Source: Allorhizobium borbori (GTDB lineage Bacteria > Pseudomonadota > Alphaproteobacteria > Rhizobiales > Rhizobiaceae). Taken from it: a stretch of DNA of 64,000 nucleotides. A program made the position numbers and the translations under genes. Under the pieces are notes generated by a model that worked only from the letters and a program-made list of their open reading frames with translations, made no database searches and was not told the DNA's origin. The DNA is taken from NCBI RefSeq assembly GCF_014196535.1, contig NZ_JACIDU010000008.1, positions 168,212-232,211 of the forward strand, written 5' to 3'. Below, one piece after another: positions 1 to 8,498 of this stretch. Each line of letters starts with the position of its first letter. The stretch's first letter is position 1.

Positions 1-825
1 CGCACCGCCGATGGCGCCAAGGCCGAAGCAGCCGAGCAGCACGCCATAGCTGAAAGCGTCACCGTTCAGCATATCGCGTGTGATAACCGGTAAAAGTGCG
101 AGAACGGAAATGGCGAAGGTGCCGAACAGAAAGCCCCGGAACATGACCTTGATAAGGTTCGGCGACATGGAGACATAGCGCAGACCGGCCATAACGGCGC
201 TGCCGAAATGTTCCCGCGGCAGGCCCGACGGGCGCGGCTCCGGCTTCCAGAACCATATGGCGCCGATGAGTGCGAGATAGCTGACGGCATTGAAGGCAAA
301 GGCTACCGCAGCGCCGGCCACCGCAACGATGGCGCCACCGAAGGCCGGGCCGATGGAGCGCATGAGGTTGAAGCTCATGCTGTTCAGCGAAATGGCAGCC
401 GGCACATCCTCACGCGGCACAATATCGCCGACCGAAGCCTGCCAGGACGGATTATGCAGCGCCGTGCCGCAACCAATGAGGAAGGTGAAGCACAACAGCA
501 GCCAGGGCGTGATCAACCCTGCAAAGGCCGCGAAGGCAAGAAGCAGCGAAACAGCCAGCATGAAGAGCTGGGCCGCCAGCATGATGCGACGACGGTCGAA
601 ATTATCGGCAAGCGCACCCGAAGCGAGTGAGAAAATCATCACCGGCAGCGTGGTCGAAGCCTGCACCAGCGCCACCATATCCTGCGACGGCGAGATTGTC
701 GCCATCAACCAGCCAGCGCCCACCCCCTGAATGAGCCCGCCGAGATTGGAAACCAGCGTGGCGATCCACAGCGCGCGAAACACCGGATGGCGGAACAACG
801 CAAGTGTCGGCCTTCTCTGCGGCAC
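1..825 (-). CDS. MFS transporter, EntS-like (partial, C-terminus beyond window)
   Basis: The minus strand encodes 275 codons of an MFS_3/EntS-like exporter and runs off the left edge. The translation begins with the typical LALFRHPVFRALWIATLVSNLG start of this family, has the loop-2/3 element SLASGALADNFDRRRIM (an A-motif analogue) and several hydrophobic helices. It should be an inner-membrane proton-driven exporter; the substrate is unknown. I chose the GTG at 825 because GGGGAG lies six bases upstream and no ATG is in frame before an upstream stop. It is divergent from the carbamoylase gene at 1025. The family assignment is firm and the substrate is not predictable. Confidence 0.8.
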   Translation of the reverse strand, partial: MPQRRPTLALFRHPVFRALWIATLVSNLGGLIQGVGAGWLMATISPSQDMVALVQASTTLPVMIFSLASGALADNFDRRRIMLAAQLFMLAVSLLLAFAAFAGLITPWLLLCFTFLIGCGTALHNPSWQASVGDIVPREDVPAAISLNSMSFNLMRSIGPAFGGAIVAVAGAAVAFAFNAVSYLALIGAIWFWKPEPRPSGLPREHFGSAVMAGLRYVSMSPNLIKVMFRGFLFGTFAISVLALLPVITRDMLNGDAFSYGVLLGCFGLGAIGGA

Positions 826-1024
826 ATCATTCTCCCCGGCCAGCGCCACTTGAGTCCATTGATATCCGGCAAGTTACAGCGAAATAGCGTCGAGGCAATT
901 GCCGGCAAGGGCAAAAAGAGTTTGTCCGGACCATTTCCCGCTTGCCTCCCGCCAAGGAACGGGAAATGCTGCGATATATCCCTATTGTGCAACGCACCAA
1001 AAATAACGCCAGAGGACGAACGAC

Positions 1025-2263
1025 ATGGCCCTTTCTCCTGATATCGACGGCACGCGCCTGTGGTCCGACCTGATGACCATGGGCGCAATCGGCGGCACGG
1101 CGCGCGGCGGCTCCTTCCGTCCGGCCCTTTCCGGCACGGATGCCGAAGGCCGCAATCTTTTCGCCCACTGGGCGCGCGAGGCCGGGCTTGCGGTCACTGT
1201 CGATCAGGTCGGCAACATGTTCGCGCGCCGCGAAGGAAGCGATCCTTCGCGGCCGCCGCTGATGATCGGCAGTCATCTCGACACGCAGATGCCGGGCGGC
1301 AGGTTCGATGGCGTGCTCGGCGTACTCGCCGGCCTTGCCGTGGTGCGGGCGCTGAACGCGGCTGGCATCGTTACGAAGCGCGCCATCGAGATCGCCAACT
1401 GGACGAACGAGGAAGGCGCACGCTTCCAGCCGGGCTTGATGGGCTCGGGCGTCTTTGCCGGCCTTCTGCCGCTGGAAGAAGTTCTGGCCCGCACCGACCG
1501 CAAGGGGCTCTCGGTCAGGGATGAACTGTCCGCATCAGGTTATGCCGGCACGTTGCCGGTCGGCGGCAGGCCGATCCACGCCTATCTGGAACTGCACATC
1601 GAACAGGGACCCGAACTGGAAGAAACCGGCACGCTGATCGGAGCGGTAACGAACTCCTCCTGGGGCTGCTCGGGTTTCATCGAAATTCGCGGCGAGAATG
1701 GTCATTCGCAGACAGCGGCCATGTCGAAGCGCCGCAATGCACTGGTGGGTGCCGCCAAGCTTATTCTTGCCATTGAGGAGATCGGCGCGAGCCAGGAACC
1801 GGCGGGCATGGTGAGCGCCACCGTCATCGATAGCTGGCCGAACAACCGCGTCAACATTCCCCATCTCGCAAAGCTTTCCTATGTGGTGATCCACGAAACG
1901 GCAGAGGGACGTCAGGCCATCATCGACCGTATTGAGGAGGCCGCTACCAGCATTGCCGCCGAAAGCGGCCTCGAAATCGAGACCACGACGGCCTTTTTCC
2001 GCGACCGACTGGATTTCGCGCCTGATATGCTGGGCCTGACCGTCAAGACAGCGGAAAAGCACGGGTTCCCGGTGATGAAATTACCGACCCTGACGGCGCA
2101 TGATGCGCTGTCCATCCACATGGTCGCGCCCGTCGCCATCATTTTCGTGCCCTGCCGCGACGGCATTTCCCATTCTGAACTGGAATGGTGCGAACCGGAC
2201 CACGCCACCGCCGGCGCGCAGGTGCTGCTCGACATGGCACTCGATCTGGCAAATGCGGAATAG
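1025..2263 (+). CDS. Zn-dependent M20 amidohydrolase, hydantoinase/carbamoylase family
   Basis: The 412-residue product is a full-length member of the M20 hydantoinase/carbamoylase (allantoate amidohydrolase, beta-ureidopropionase, N-carbamoyl-L-amino-acid hydrolase) family. Metal-site landmarks are visible: GSHLDT with H84, the FDG Asp95, NEEG Glu129/130, the HIEQGP His191, TAHDA around 359 and GISHSELE with His383. Such enzymes hydrolyse N-carbamoyl or ureido groups to amine, CO2 and ammonia in the cytosol. AGAGG precedes the ATG at about ten bases. Its amide-hydrolase chemistry fits the amidase and aminotransferases at 9-15 kb, but it is not in their operon. Which carbamoyl compound it uses cannot be told from sequence. 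Confidence 0.88.
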   Translation: MALSPDIDGTRLWSDLMTMGAIGGTARGGSFRPALSGTDAEGRNLFAHWAREAGLAVTVDQVGNMFARREGSDPSRPPLMIGSHLDTQMPGGRFDGVLGVLAGLAVVRALNAAGIVTKRAIEIANWTNEEGARFQPGLMGSGVFAGLLPLEEVLARTDRKGLSVRDELSASGYAGTLPVGGRPIHAYLELHIEQGPELEETGTLIGAVTNSSWGCSGFIEIRGENGHSQTAAMSKRRNALVGAAKLILAIEEIGASQEPAGMVSATVIDSWPNNRVNIPHLAKLSYVVIHETAEGRQAIIDRIEEAATSIAAESGLEIETTTAFFRDRLDFAPDMLGLTVKTAEKHGFPVMKLPTLTAHDALSIHMVAPVAIIFVPCRDGISHSELEWCEPDHATAGAQVLLDMALDLANAE

Positions 2264-2330
2264 GAATTCGGCAAAGCGCAGCCCCGCCGATCGCATCGAA
2301 CGGCGGAACTGCCTGAAATCACGGCGCGCG

Positions 2331-2633
2331 CTATGCACGCTCCGCATCGGCGGATATCGAAACGATATATTCCTGAATGGCCGATAGCAGCCGAAGAAAT
2401 CTCTCCGAGATTTCCTCGCTTTTCTCCACCAGCGCGTGATCCATATGACAGTGATCACTGATATTGCGCTGGACGCTGGCGAACGCTTCAAATGAAGACC
2501 GAACCTCGTCGTTGAACATCGAGGCGGCTTCATGCGACGCAGTGCGTTCGCCGAACATAAATCGTGCCGCTTGCTGCTTGCTTCTGGCGGTTACTTCATG
2601 GGCAGCAAGGATTTCCAGAAAATCCTGAGTCAT
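2331..2633 (-). CDS. Hypothetical 100-aa helical protein
   Basis: Unrecognised. The 100-residue product is predicted soluble and mostly alpha-helical, with no signal peptide or membrane segment; it contains SEEISERFLRLLSAIQEY near the C-terminus, which looks amphipathic. The ATG at 2633 is preferred over longer starts because GGAG lies just upstream. The base composition is coding-like. The phasin-like look (helical, small, Ala/Glu/Phe-rich) is only an impression. It is the last of several minus-strand genes running away from the MocR regulator, but a 159-base gap separates it from the next one, so it may be independently transcribed. Confidence 0.55.
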   Translation of the reverse strand: MTQDFLEILAAHEVTARSKQQAARFMFGERTASHEAASMFNDEVRSSFEAFASVQRNISDHCHMDHALVEKSEEISERFLRLLSAIQEYIVSISADAERA

Positions 2634-2792
2634 GAATGCACTCCATTTCGCAGTTGCGAGATAAGGATTGCACATAACACCCGTCAGTCAACCGCGCGGG
2701 CGCATTTCAGCCATGCGCCAGGCGGGAAGCATTGAAATGACATGCTGAAAATTTCAACATTCCCTCGGGATGTTCGGGCTTTCGCAGCCGCT

Positions 2793-3095
2793 TCACTTGC
2801 ATACGCCGGGAATCTCGATCTTGTAGGTCGTCTTGCCCACGCCATTCGGCATAACGGGAACCAGATAGACCTTCAGATCGCAATCCTGCACCCGCACTGT
2901 CCATTCACGCGCGCCATCCTTGCGAGTGCCGGTGTTGGAAATGGTGCCAACCGGCGCCTGATGCAGCGCATTGGCAACGGCCGCACTGGAAAGAATGACG
3001 CCGATCTGCTCGGCGCTGTCATAAAAACCGGAAAGGGCGGCATGCGCCGGGACGACGGCAAGCGTGACCGCCAGAAGCGATATGGCAATTCTCAT
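2793..3095 (-). CDS. Small exported protein of unknown function
   Basis: The 100-residue product starts with a clear Sec signal peptide (MRIAISLLAVTLAVVPAHA, cleavage after AHA), leaving about 81 residues for the periplasm. The mature part contains two Cys (in QDCDLK and at the C-terminal PGVCK) that could form a disulfide. The ATG at 3095 is chosen because the signal peptide begins there; longer in-frame starts give an Arg-rich N-terminus that overlaps the upstream gene. GAGG lies 11 bases upstream. Only 13 bases separate it from the gene at 3109-3366, so the two are probably co-transcribed. The family is not recognised. Confidence 0.65.
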   Translation of the reverse strand: MRIAISLLAVTLAVVPAHAALSGFYDSAEQIGVILSSAAVANALHQAPVGTISNTGTRKDGAREWTVRVQDCDLKVYLVPVMPNGVGKTTYKIEIPGVCK

Positions 3096-3108
3096 GGCAG
3101 GCTTATCC

Positions 3109-3366
3109 TCAATGGACCGTCGGCTGATCTTCTTCGAGGAGCGCGGCAAGGCCGATTTCCTGAACACCGCTTTCGAACTCCTCCCATGCCGCCTGGTCGG
3201 TCGGGAACGGGTCATCCCACACCGTCGAGGTCCACTCGTCATCCACGAGTTCCAGCGTCCACTGGTCCGAGCCTTCAGCGCGATAGATCTCGACATCAAC
3301 GGTAATTCCGTCGGCGGTGAACTTGCGGCTAAGCGGCGACTTGATGATTTTCGGATCGTTGGTCAT
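3109..3366 (-). CDS. Small acidic hypothetical protein
   Basis: The 85-residue product is acidic and Trp-rich (DQWTLELVDDEWTSTVWDDP), without signal peptide or membrane segment, so it is likely cytosolic. The ATG at 3366 has AAGGAAA upstream at good spacing. A longer start at 3471 would overlap the stop of the DUF930 gene by four bases, but it gives an unlikely N-terminus and lacks a clear ribosome site. It sits 13 bases upstream of the small exported protein and about 100 bases downstream of the DUF930 gene on the same strand. The family is not recognised. Confidence 0.65.
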   Translation of the reverse strand: MTNDPKIIKSPLSRKFTADGITVDVEIYRAEGSDQWTLELVDDEWTSTVWDDPFPTDQAAWEEFESGVQEIGLAALLEEDQPTVH

Positions 3367-3467
3367 GCGGTTTCCTTTGCGCACCAGAGGGCAGCCAAGC
3401 TTAGCCACGCCATCGGGAAAAGATAAAGAGGGGCGATGCGAATGGGCGACATAGACATCATCGATCA

Positions 3468-4148
3468 TCAATCGCCATGCATATCGCCCGACGCGGGCAG
3501 AAGCCCGTGATCATCCCACTCGGCGCGGGGAATTTCCGCGCCAAGCGCAAACGAGAAGTGTGCGACCGTGGCCGTATCGGCCGTCATCGCGCAGGCATAA
3601 CGCAGCCGAAACCAGCGACCGGCGATGCGAATGGCCGCACCGTCCGCCCGGATTTCACGGCTTTCGATACGGGTATCCTCCAAAGCATAGGCAACGAGGA
3701 AATCCGGTTCGAGCGCCGGCTTCCACAGATGAACCTGCTCCATGGCCTCCAGATTACAGATTTGCTCCAGTCGGGTTTCCGGCGCAAGCGTCCCGAGATC
3801 GCGACGTACGCCAGCGCTGCGCGGATCAGCCAGCACCTCCGCCGCGCGCAACCGTGTCGCGGAGATCATGCCGTCTTCCGCCGGCGCAGGCGGCTTTTCA
3901 GGCGAAGCCGCTTCCGGGGCCTGAAGTTCGGTCGGGACCGGCTTGGGACGTGTTTGTGTTTCAGGCGCGAGCGTCACGCTGATTGCCTGATCCTCCGGCT
4001 TCGGCAGATCAGGCGACACCGCGATGATGGCGAGCAGCACGACAGCGGGAACGTGGATGAGAAACGACAAGGCAAACCAGGGCGCAAGGCGCGACGCGTT
4101 TTGGCGTCGGTTGCCTTGCGTTCCGGAAACCATCGCCGCTGCGCTCAT
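3468..4148 (-). CDS. DUF930 family protein with TonB-like N-terminus
   Basis: The 226-residue product has one transmembrane helix at about 24-43, a Pro-rich linker at about 50-92 (KPEDQ, RPKPVPTELQAPEAASPEKPPAPAE) and a C-terminal domain from about 95 with RLEQICNLEAMEQVH, which I recognise as the DUF930 signature. The helix contains S28 and H32 in SFLIH, the same SxxxH spacing found in the TonB membrane anchor that contacts ExbB/ExbD. Architecture (anchor, Pro-rich spacer, periplasmic domain) also copies TonB. The function of DUF930 is unknown to me. AGAGG is only two bases from the ATG at 4148, so an internal ATG at 4133 is possible. It lies 40 bases downstream of the MocR gene. Confidence 0.75.
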   Translation of the reverse strand: MSAAAMVSGTQGNRRQNASRLAPWFALSFLIHVPAVVLLAIIAVSPDLPKPEDQAISVTLAPETQTRPKPVPTELQAPEAASPEKPPAPAEDGMISATRLRAAEVLADPRSAGVRRDLGTLAPETRLEQICNLEAMEQVHLWKPALEPDFLVAYALEDTRIESREIRADGAAIRIAGRWFRLRYACAMTADTATVAHFSFALGAEIPRAEWDDHGLLPASGDMHGD

Positions 4149-4188
4149 ATCCTCTGGCCCATTGTCGAAATCTTAGCCCGCCGTTTCA

Positions 4189-5619
4189 TCACATCGCCAC
4201 CGTCAGGCTTCTGCCCAGCACCCCGGCCGCCATATCCATCTGCCTCGGCGTGAATCCGGAAAAGCCGAGAACAAGGCCCTGATCCCGAGGCGGGTCCATG
4301 TACATTGGCGAAAGCGGGCGAAGTCCCGTTTCAACGGCAATCCGTCGTTCGAAAGCCAGGGCATCGACATCACATGCGGGGAACGCGGCAAAGCGGGCAA
4401 CGAGATGCAGGCCCTGTTCCGGTGGTGTAACGCAGATCGCCTCGCCGCAATGCGCCTTCAATGCCGCAACCAGTGTGTCGCGGGCCTGCTCGGCAGCGCG
4501 GCGCGCCCGCTTCAGGTGGGCGGAGAAATGCCCCTCCGCAATCAGCCGTGCCAGTGCCCGTTCGGCCAGCACCGGCGGCTGGCGGTCGGCGCGCCGGCGC
4601 AATTGCAGAACCCGAGACAAAAGCCGCTCCGGCAGAACCGCATAACCCGTGCGAAGCCCAGGAAAGAGAACCTTGGAGAAGGTGCCTAGATAAGCGACCG
4701 AGCCTGATGAATCCATGCCCTGCAAAGCCGCAAGCGGCGGCCCGGCATAACGGAACTCGCTGTCGTAATCGTCCTCAATGATGACGGCACCGCTGGACCT
4801 TGCCCACTCGATCAGCGCCAGGCGCCGGCGCATGGTCATGGTAACGCCAAGCGGAAACTGGTGCGAGGGCGTGACACAGACCGCCCTTGCCGCCGGCTCT
4901 GCATCATCGATCGCTGCGGGGTCAAGACCTTCCCGATCCACCGGCACAGGGCGCGGTTTTCCGCCCGCCTCTCGCACAGCCGCCAGCGCGGAAGGGTAGC
5001 ATGGATCTTCCACCAGAACGGCGTCGCCCGGCTTCAGCGTTGCCCGCAACACGAGGTCGAGCCCCTGCTGGGTGCCGGCCGTGATAACGATCTGTTCCGG
5101 CGAGCAACGAACCCCGCGCGCCGTTTGCAGATAACCGGCCACGGCCTCGCGCAATTCATGGCTGCCGCGCGGGTCGCCATAACGGAAGAAGCTTTCGTGC
5201 GGACGGGCGAGATCGCGCGCAATGAGACGGCGAAACACATCGAAGGTGCGCAGGTCGGGTGTCGCAACGCCGAGTGCAAGCGGCGCTTGCGCTGCGGGCG
5301 CAGGCGGCGTCACCGGTACTGCCGGGCGTTCCAGCACCTGCGGCACGGCGGCCGCGACAAAGGTGCCTGCACCAACGCGCGCTTCGGCAAAGCCTTCCGC
5401 CGTCAACCGTTCATAGGCCATCACTGCCGCCGCACGCGACAGCCGCAGGCGCTTCATCAGATCACGGGTTGGCGGCAGTTTGGTGCCCGGTGGCGCCAAT
5501 CCCGCCTCGATCAGCCGCCTGATCGCATCGTAAAGCGCCCCGGCGCGGTTACCTGCCTCTGGCAGCACCGGCATCAGCGCCGACCAATCCGGCAAATTGG
5601 TCTTTTCATTCTTGACCAT
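4189..5619 (-). CDS. MocR/PdxR-type GntR regulator with aminotransferase domain
   Basis: The 476-residue product has an N-terminal GntR winged helix (about 20-90, LPPTRDLMKRLRLSR) joined to a fold-type I aminotransferase domain with the PLP-binding lysine in TFSK (K316), the EDDYDSEF element (282-289) and GDPRG. MocR regulators sense PLP or a PLP adduct and usually control vitamin B6 or amino-acid genes. The ATG at 5619 begins the real domain; longer starts would run into the divergent gene's leader. It is divergent from the PNPOx-like gene at 5717, the usual MocR target arrangement, and ATTGG/CCAAT repeats lie immediately upstream. The target pathway is inferred from position only. Confidence 0.9.
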   Translation of the reverse strand: MVKNEKTNLPDWSALMPVLPEAGNRAGALYDAIRRLIEAGLAPPGTKLPPTRDLMKRLRLSRAAAVMAYERLTAEGFAEARVGAGTFVAAAVPQVLERPAVPVTPPAPAAQAPLALGVATPDLRTFDVFRRLIARDLARPHESFFRYGDPRGSHELREAVAGYLQTARGVRCSPEQIVITAGTQQGLDLVLRATLKPGDAVLVEDPCYPSALAAVREAGGKPRPVPVDREGLDPAAIDDAEPAARAVCVTPSHQFPLGVTMTMRRRLALIEWARSSGAVIIEDDYDSEFRYAGPPLAALQGMDSSGSVAYLGTFSKVLFPGLRTGYAVLPERLLSRVLQLRRRADRQPPVLAERALARLIAEGHFSAHLKRARRAAEQARDTLVAALKAHCGEAICVTPPEQGLHLVARFAAFPACDVDALAFERRIAVETGLRPLSPMYMDPPRDQGLVLGFSGFTPRQMDMAAGVLGRSLTVAM

Positions 5620-5641
5620 ATTGGCTCTTTTCCAATCCAAT
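5620..5641. promoter_or_regulatory. Candidate MocR operator (ATTGG / CCAAT CCAAT)
   Basis: ATTGG at 5620-5624 faces two tandem CCAAT copies at 5632-5641. One inverted pair plus a direct repeat is the layout described for several MocR-family operators. It lies against the start codon of the MocR gene and 75 bases upstream of the PNPOx-like gene, so it could serve autorepression and activation of the divergent gene. No binding evidence is available. Confidence 0.45.
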
Positions 5642-5716
5642 TTTAACAAGCAGGAATAGCCGCATGAGAGGTGCCGCGACAAGTCGGCATCGCAAGAATA
5701 CCAAGAGGAACTGACA

Positions 5717-6460
5717 ATGAGTGACGGCGCCGAACCCACTTCCTACCCCGTAACGCCGCGCAACCGGGTCAAGCGGTCCCATGAACGCGGCCAATATGAT
5801 CGCGCAACGGTCTATGCCGTGCTCGATGCCGGCATGCTCTGTCACGTCGCCTATGTCATCGATGGTCAACCCTATTGCACGCCAACCATCCACTGGCGCG
5901 AAGGCGACCGGCTCTATTGGCACGGCTCCTCCGCCAGCCGCATGTTGCGGCACGAGAAGAAGGGCGCACCGGTCTGTGTCACCGTCTCGCATCTGGATGG
6001 GCTGGTGCTTGCCCGCTCCGGCTTCAACCATTCCGCCAACTATCGCTCGGCCATGTGCTTCGGCACCGCCGCCATCGTGGATGATCCCGAGGAGAAGATG
6101 CGGGCGCTGGCCGCCGTGACCGACCGCTTCTGGCCGGACAGGGCCGCAACGCTTCGTCCCATCGATGAGCAGGAGGTGAAGGCAACGACCGTGATCGGCA
6201 TGACCATTGAGGAGGCTTCCGTCAAGATTCGCGCCAAGGGCGTCGGCGATGACGACCTGGATGACGCGACCTTCCCGGTCTGGGCGGGGGTCATTCCTGT
6301 TTCAACCGTCATCGGCCCCTTGCAGCCCAGCCCGATCCTCGCCCCTGGCATCACAGTTCCCGACAACCTCCGCCATTATGCAAAGGGCCGCACGCTCGAT
6401 GAGGCCCTGCTGGAGACGCAGGCGATCTACGAAGCTGGCCCGCCGCTTTCGGGCAATTGA
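5717..6460 (+). CDS. Pyridoxamine 5'-phosphate oxidase-related flavin-binding protein
   Basis: The 247-residue product belongs to the split-barrel FMN-binding group (PNPOx-like, 'flavin-nucleotide-binding protein'). Visible landmarks are NRVKRSHERGQYDRATVYAVLDAG at the N-terminus (shared by this subfamily; I quote the region 14-37 only as recognition), YCTPTIHWREGDRLYWHG and an SASRMLR segment. These proteins bind FMN or a related cofactor and may be reductases or oxidases; true PNPOx activity should not be assumed. AGAGGAAC precedes the ATG. It is divergent from a MocR regulator, which suggests PLP-dependent control. Confidence 0.82.
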   Translation: MSDGAEPTSYPVTPRNRVKRSHERGQYDRATVYAVLDAGMLCHVAYVIDGQPYCTPTIHWREGDRLYWHGSSASRMLRHEKKGAPVCVTVSHLDGLVLARSGFNHSANYRSAMCFGTAAIVDDPEEKMRALAAVTDRFWPDRAATLRPIDEQEVKATTVIGMTIEEASVKIRAKGVGDDDLDDATFPVWAGVIPVSTVIGPLQPSPILAPGITVPDNLRHYAKGRTLDEALLETQAIYEAGPPLSGN

Positions 6461-6537
6461 CACCTTACCGTCACCGGCATGGACAGCCGGGCCTGTCTCG
6501 TCCTAAACCGGGGTGACACCACGGACGGACGGGACAG

Positions 6538-7350
6538 ATGACGACGCGAGCGACACGGGAAATGATGGAAGTTCTTGAACAGGCCGCGCTGGCTGCCGGT
6601 GAGGCCATTCTGACGGTCTATGCCGAAGGCGCGGAAGTCATGCTGAAAGCCGATTGCTCTCCGGTAACAAAGGCTGACCAGCAGGCCGAGATCATCATTC
6701 TCGACCATCTCGCCCGGGCTTTTCCCGATATTCCCGTAATTGCTGAGGAATCGGTTGCGGCCGGGCGCGTGCCGGAGATCGGCACCGGGCCGTTCTTTCT
6801 TGTCGACCCGCTCGACGGCACGAAAGAGTTCATCGCCCGCAACGGCGATTTCACCGTCAATATCGCACTCATTGAAGGCGGCGTCCCGGTCGCCGGTGTC
6901 GTTTACGCGCCCGTCTGCAAGCTGGCCTACAGCGCCTCGAAAAGTGGCGTCGAAAAACTCACGATCGCGGCGGACTTCACGATAGCTGACCGCCAGCCGA
7001 TTGCGGTTCGGCCTTGCTCCACCGAACCCGTCGCGCTCATCAGCCGCTCGCACAATTCACCGGAGACACTCGCCTATCTGGAACGGGAGAAGATCGCGGA
7101 GCGCCGTGTCGTCGGCTCCTCGCTGAAATTCGGTCTGATCGCCGAAGGCGGCGCAGATATCTATCCACGCTTCTCGCGCACGATGGAGTGGGATACGGCA
7201 GCGGGCGATGCCGTTCTGCGTGCAGCGGGCGGTCAGGTCACGGATGCGCAAGGCGCGCCGCTTGTCTATGGAAAACCGGGCTTCGAAAACCCTTCCTTCA
7301 TTGCCTTCGGCGGATGCCCGTCAGTGCAAAAGCCGGAAGGGCACGCCTGA
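6538..7350 (+). CDS. cysQ: 3'(2'),5'-bisphosphate nucleotidase CysQ
   Basis: The 270-residue product is an inositol-monophosphatase-fold phosphatase of the CysQ type. It shows AEES (E70/E71), the metal-binding motif DPLDGTKEF with D90, D93, G94 and T95, and the second motif EWDTAAGDAVL with D219. CysQ dephosphorylates PAP and PAPS and so protects sulfate assimilation and sulfotransfer; in rhizobia it is often found near polysaccharide genes. GGGACAG sits just upstream of the ATG. Its last 30 bases overlap the 3' end of the convergent deacetylase gene. Length is normal for the family. Confidence 0.92.
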   Translation: MTTRATREMMEVLEQAALAAGEAILTVYAEGAEVMLKADCSPVTKADQQAEIIILDHLARAFPDIPVIAEESVAAGRVPEIGTGPFFLVDPLDGTKEFIARNGDFTVNIALIEGGVPVAGVVYAPVCKLAYSASKSGVEKLTIAADFTIADRQPIAVRPCSTEPVALISRSHNSPETLAYLEREKIAERRVVGSSLKFGLIAEGGADIYPRFSRTMEWDTAAGDAVLRAAGGQVTDAQGAPLVYGKPGFENPSFIAFGGCPSVQKPEGHA

Positions 7351-8373
7351 TATCAGCGCGCGGACATAGCGCCGCTGCTGATAATAGCCGTTGAGCGAAA
7401 CGCGCGGCAGGCTTGTAACACGCTTGAGAAGGCCCGGTTGCAGAACGCCGGGCCGGGTGGTGACACCAACAGGAATGCCGGCCTCGGCCACCATCCGCTC
7501 AGCCCTCTCGCAGAAGGCCGACGACCAGCCGTAAGGGTAGGAAAAGGACCGGGGCGGATTTCCAGTATAAGCGGCAACCGTTTCAACCGAAGCGTCAACC
7601 TCATAGCGCAACCGCTCATCGGACAGTCGGCAGAGGTTGGAATGGGTCATGGTGTGCGCGCCGAAGTGGACGAGCGGATCTTCGGCGGCATAGGCGGCCA
7701 GTTCCTCCCTCGCCATCGTCAGGTCCTCGACAATGGCCAGCGGATCGACGCCATAGGCGCGCGCGCAGGCATCCAGACGTTCGACGGCCTCATCTTCGAC
7801 AACCGTGCGAATGAAGGCCGAGAGTCGGTCGAATGCCTGATCCTTTTCCGGATGGCTGCGACATTGCACCCATTCATCGCCTGCGCCGAAGTCGAAACGA
7901 AAACTGTCGCGGCTGGCAACAAGCGCCTCGACGGTTTCCCACCACATCGAGCGCGTGCGTTCGACGAATCCGGGCGTGATGAAGATCGTGTACGGAACCC
8001 CATAACGGCGGAAAATCGGCGCGGCGAACTCCCGGTTATTGCGGTAACCGTCATCCAGCGTGAACGCAACGAAGCGGCGCGTTTCATTGGGATCGGCCAG
8101 CAGAGCCGGCAGGTCATGGAGATGCACCGGCGTCAACCCGGCTGCCAGGCTTTCCTCGATGGCGCTGGCCAGAAATTCCGTTGTGACGGAAAGATACGCG
8201 TTCGGCGTGTAGGCCTTGCCCTCATCCGGGCGCACATGATGCAGCGTCCAGATCAATCCGCGACCGCGTGCAGCCGGAAACAGTGCGCGCACCGCCGGAA
8301 GGGCCGTAACTTCAAGACCCGCGCGGATGAGCGGGTACTTCAGCTTGGCTTTCACGCATTCCCAATAGGACAT
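7321..8373 (-). CDS. Polysaccharide deacetylase family protein
   Basis: The 350-residue product has a NodB-like carbohydrate esterase 4 domain: FTLDDGY with catalytic/metal Asp107 and Asp108, the metal-binding HTMTH pair H240 and H244, and the FSYPYG element at about 276-281. CE4 enzymes remove N- or O-acetyl groups from polysaccharides. No convincing signal peptide is seen, although the N-terminus (KLKYPLIRAGLEVTALPAVRAL) is moderately hydrophobic. The ATG at 8373 has only a weak GGGCGG ahead; an ATG at 8403 has AAGGA directly abutting it, too close to work well. It is convergent with and overlaps cysQ. Its sugar target could be the exopolysaccharide made further right, but this is inference. 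Confidence 0.87.
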   Translation of the reverse strand: MSYWECVKAKLKYPLIRAGLEVTALPAVRALFPAARGRGLIWTLHHVRPDEGKAYTPNAYLSVTTEFLASAIEESLAAGLTPVHLHDLPALLADPNETRRFVAFTLDDGYRNNREFAAPIFRRYGVPYTIFITPGFVERTRSMWWETVEALVASRDSFRFDFGAGDEWVQCRSHPEKDQAFDRLSAFIRTVVEDEAVERLDACARAYGVDPLAIVEDLTMAREELAAYAAEDPLVHFGAHTMTHSNLCRLSDERLRYEVDASVETVAAYTGNPPRSFSYPYGWSSAFCERAERMVAEAGIPVGVTTRPGVLQPGLLKRVTSLPRVSLNGYYQQRRYVRALISGVPFRLLH

Positions 8374-8498
8374 GGATCGCCGCCCAGACGCACCAAAAAA
8401 CATTCCTTCGGTCGTACAGTGAGAGTCTTAACGGACCACAAAGATTGCGTGCCCGATGTTCAATTGGTGCTTGTATCCACGCTTGCGCTCGAGCGCTC

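Noticed and set aside
2353..2367. Inverted repeat ATATCG-AAA-CGATAT
   Set aside because: It lies inside the coding region of the small helical protein near its 3' end, away from any start codon.
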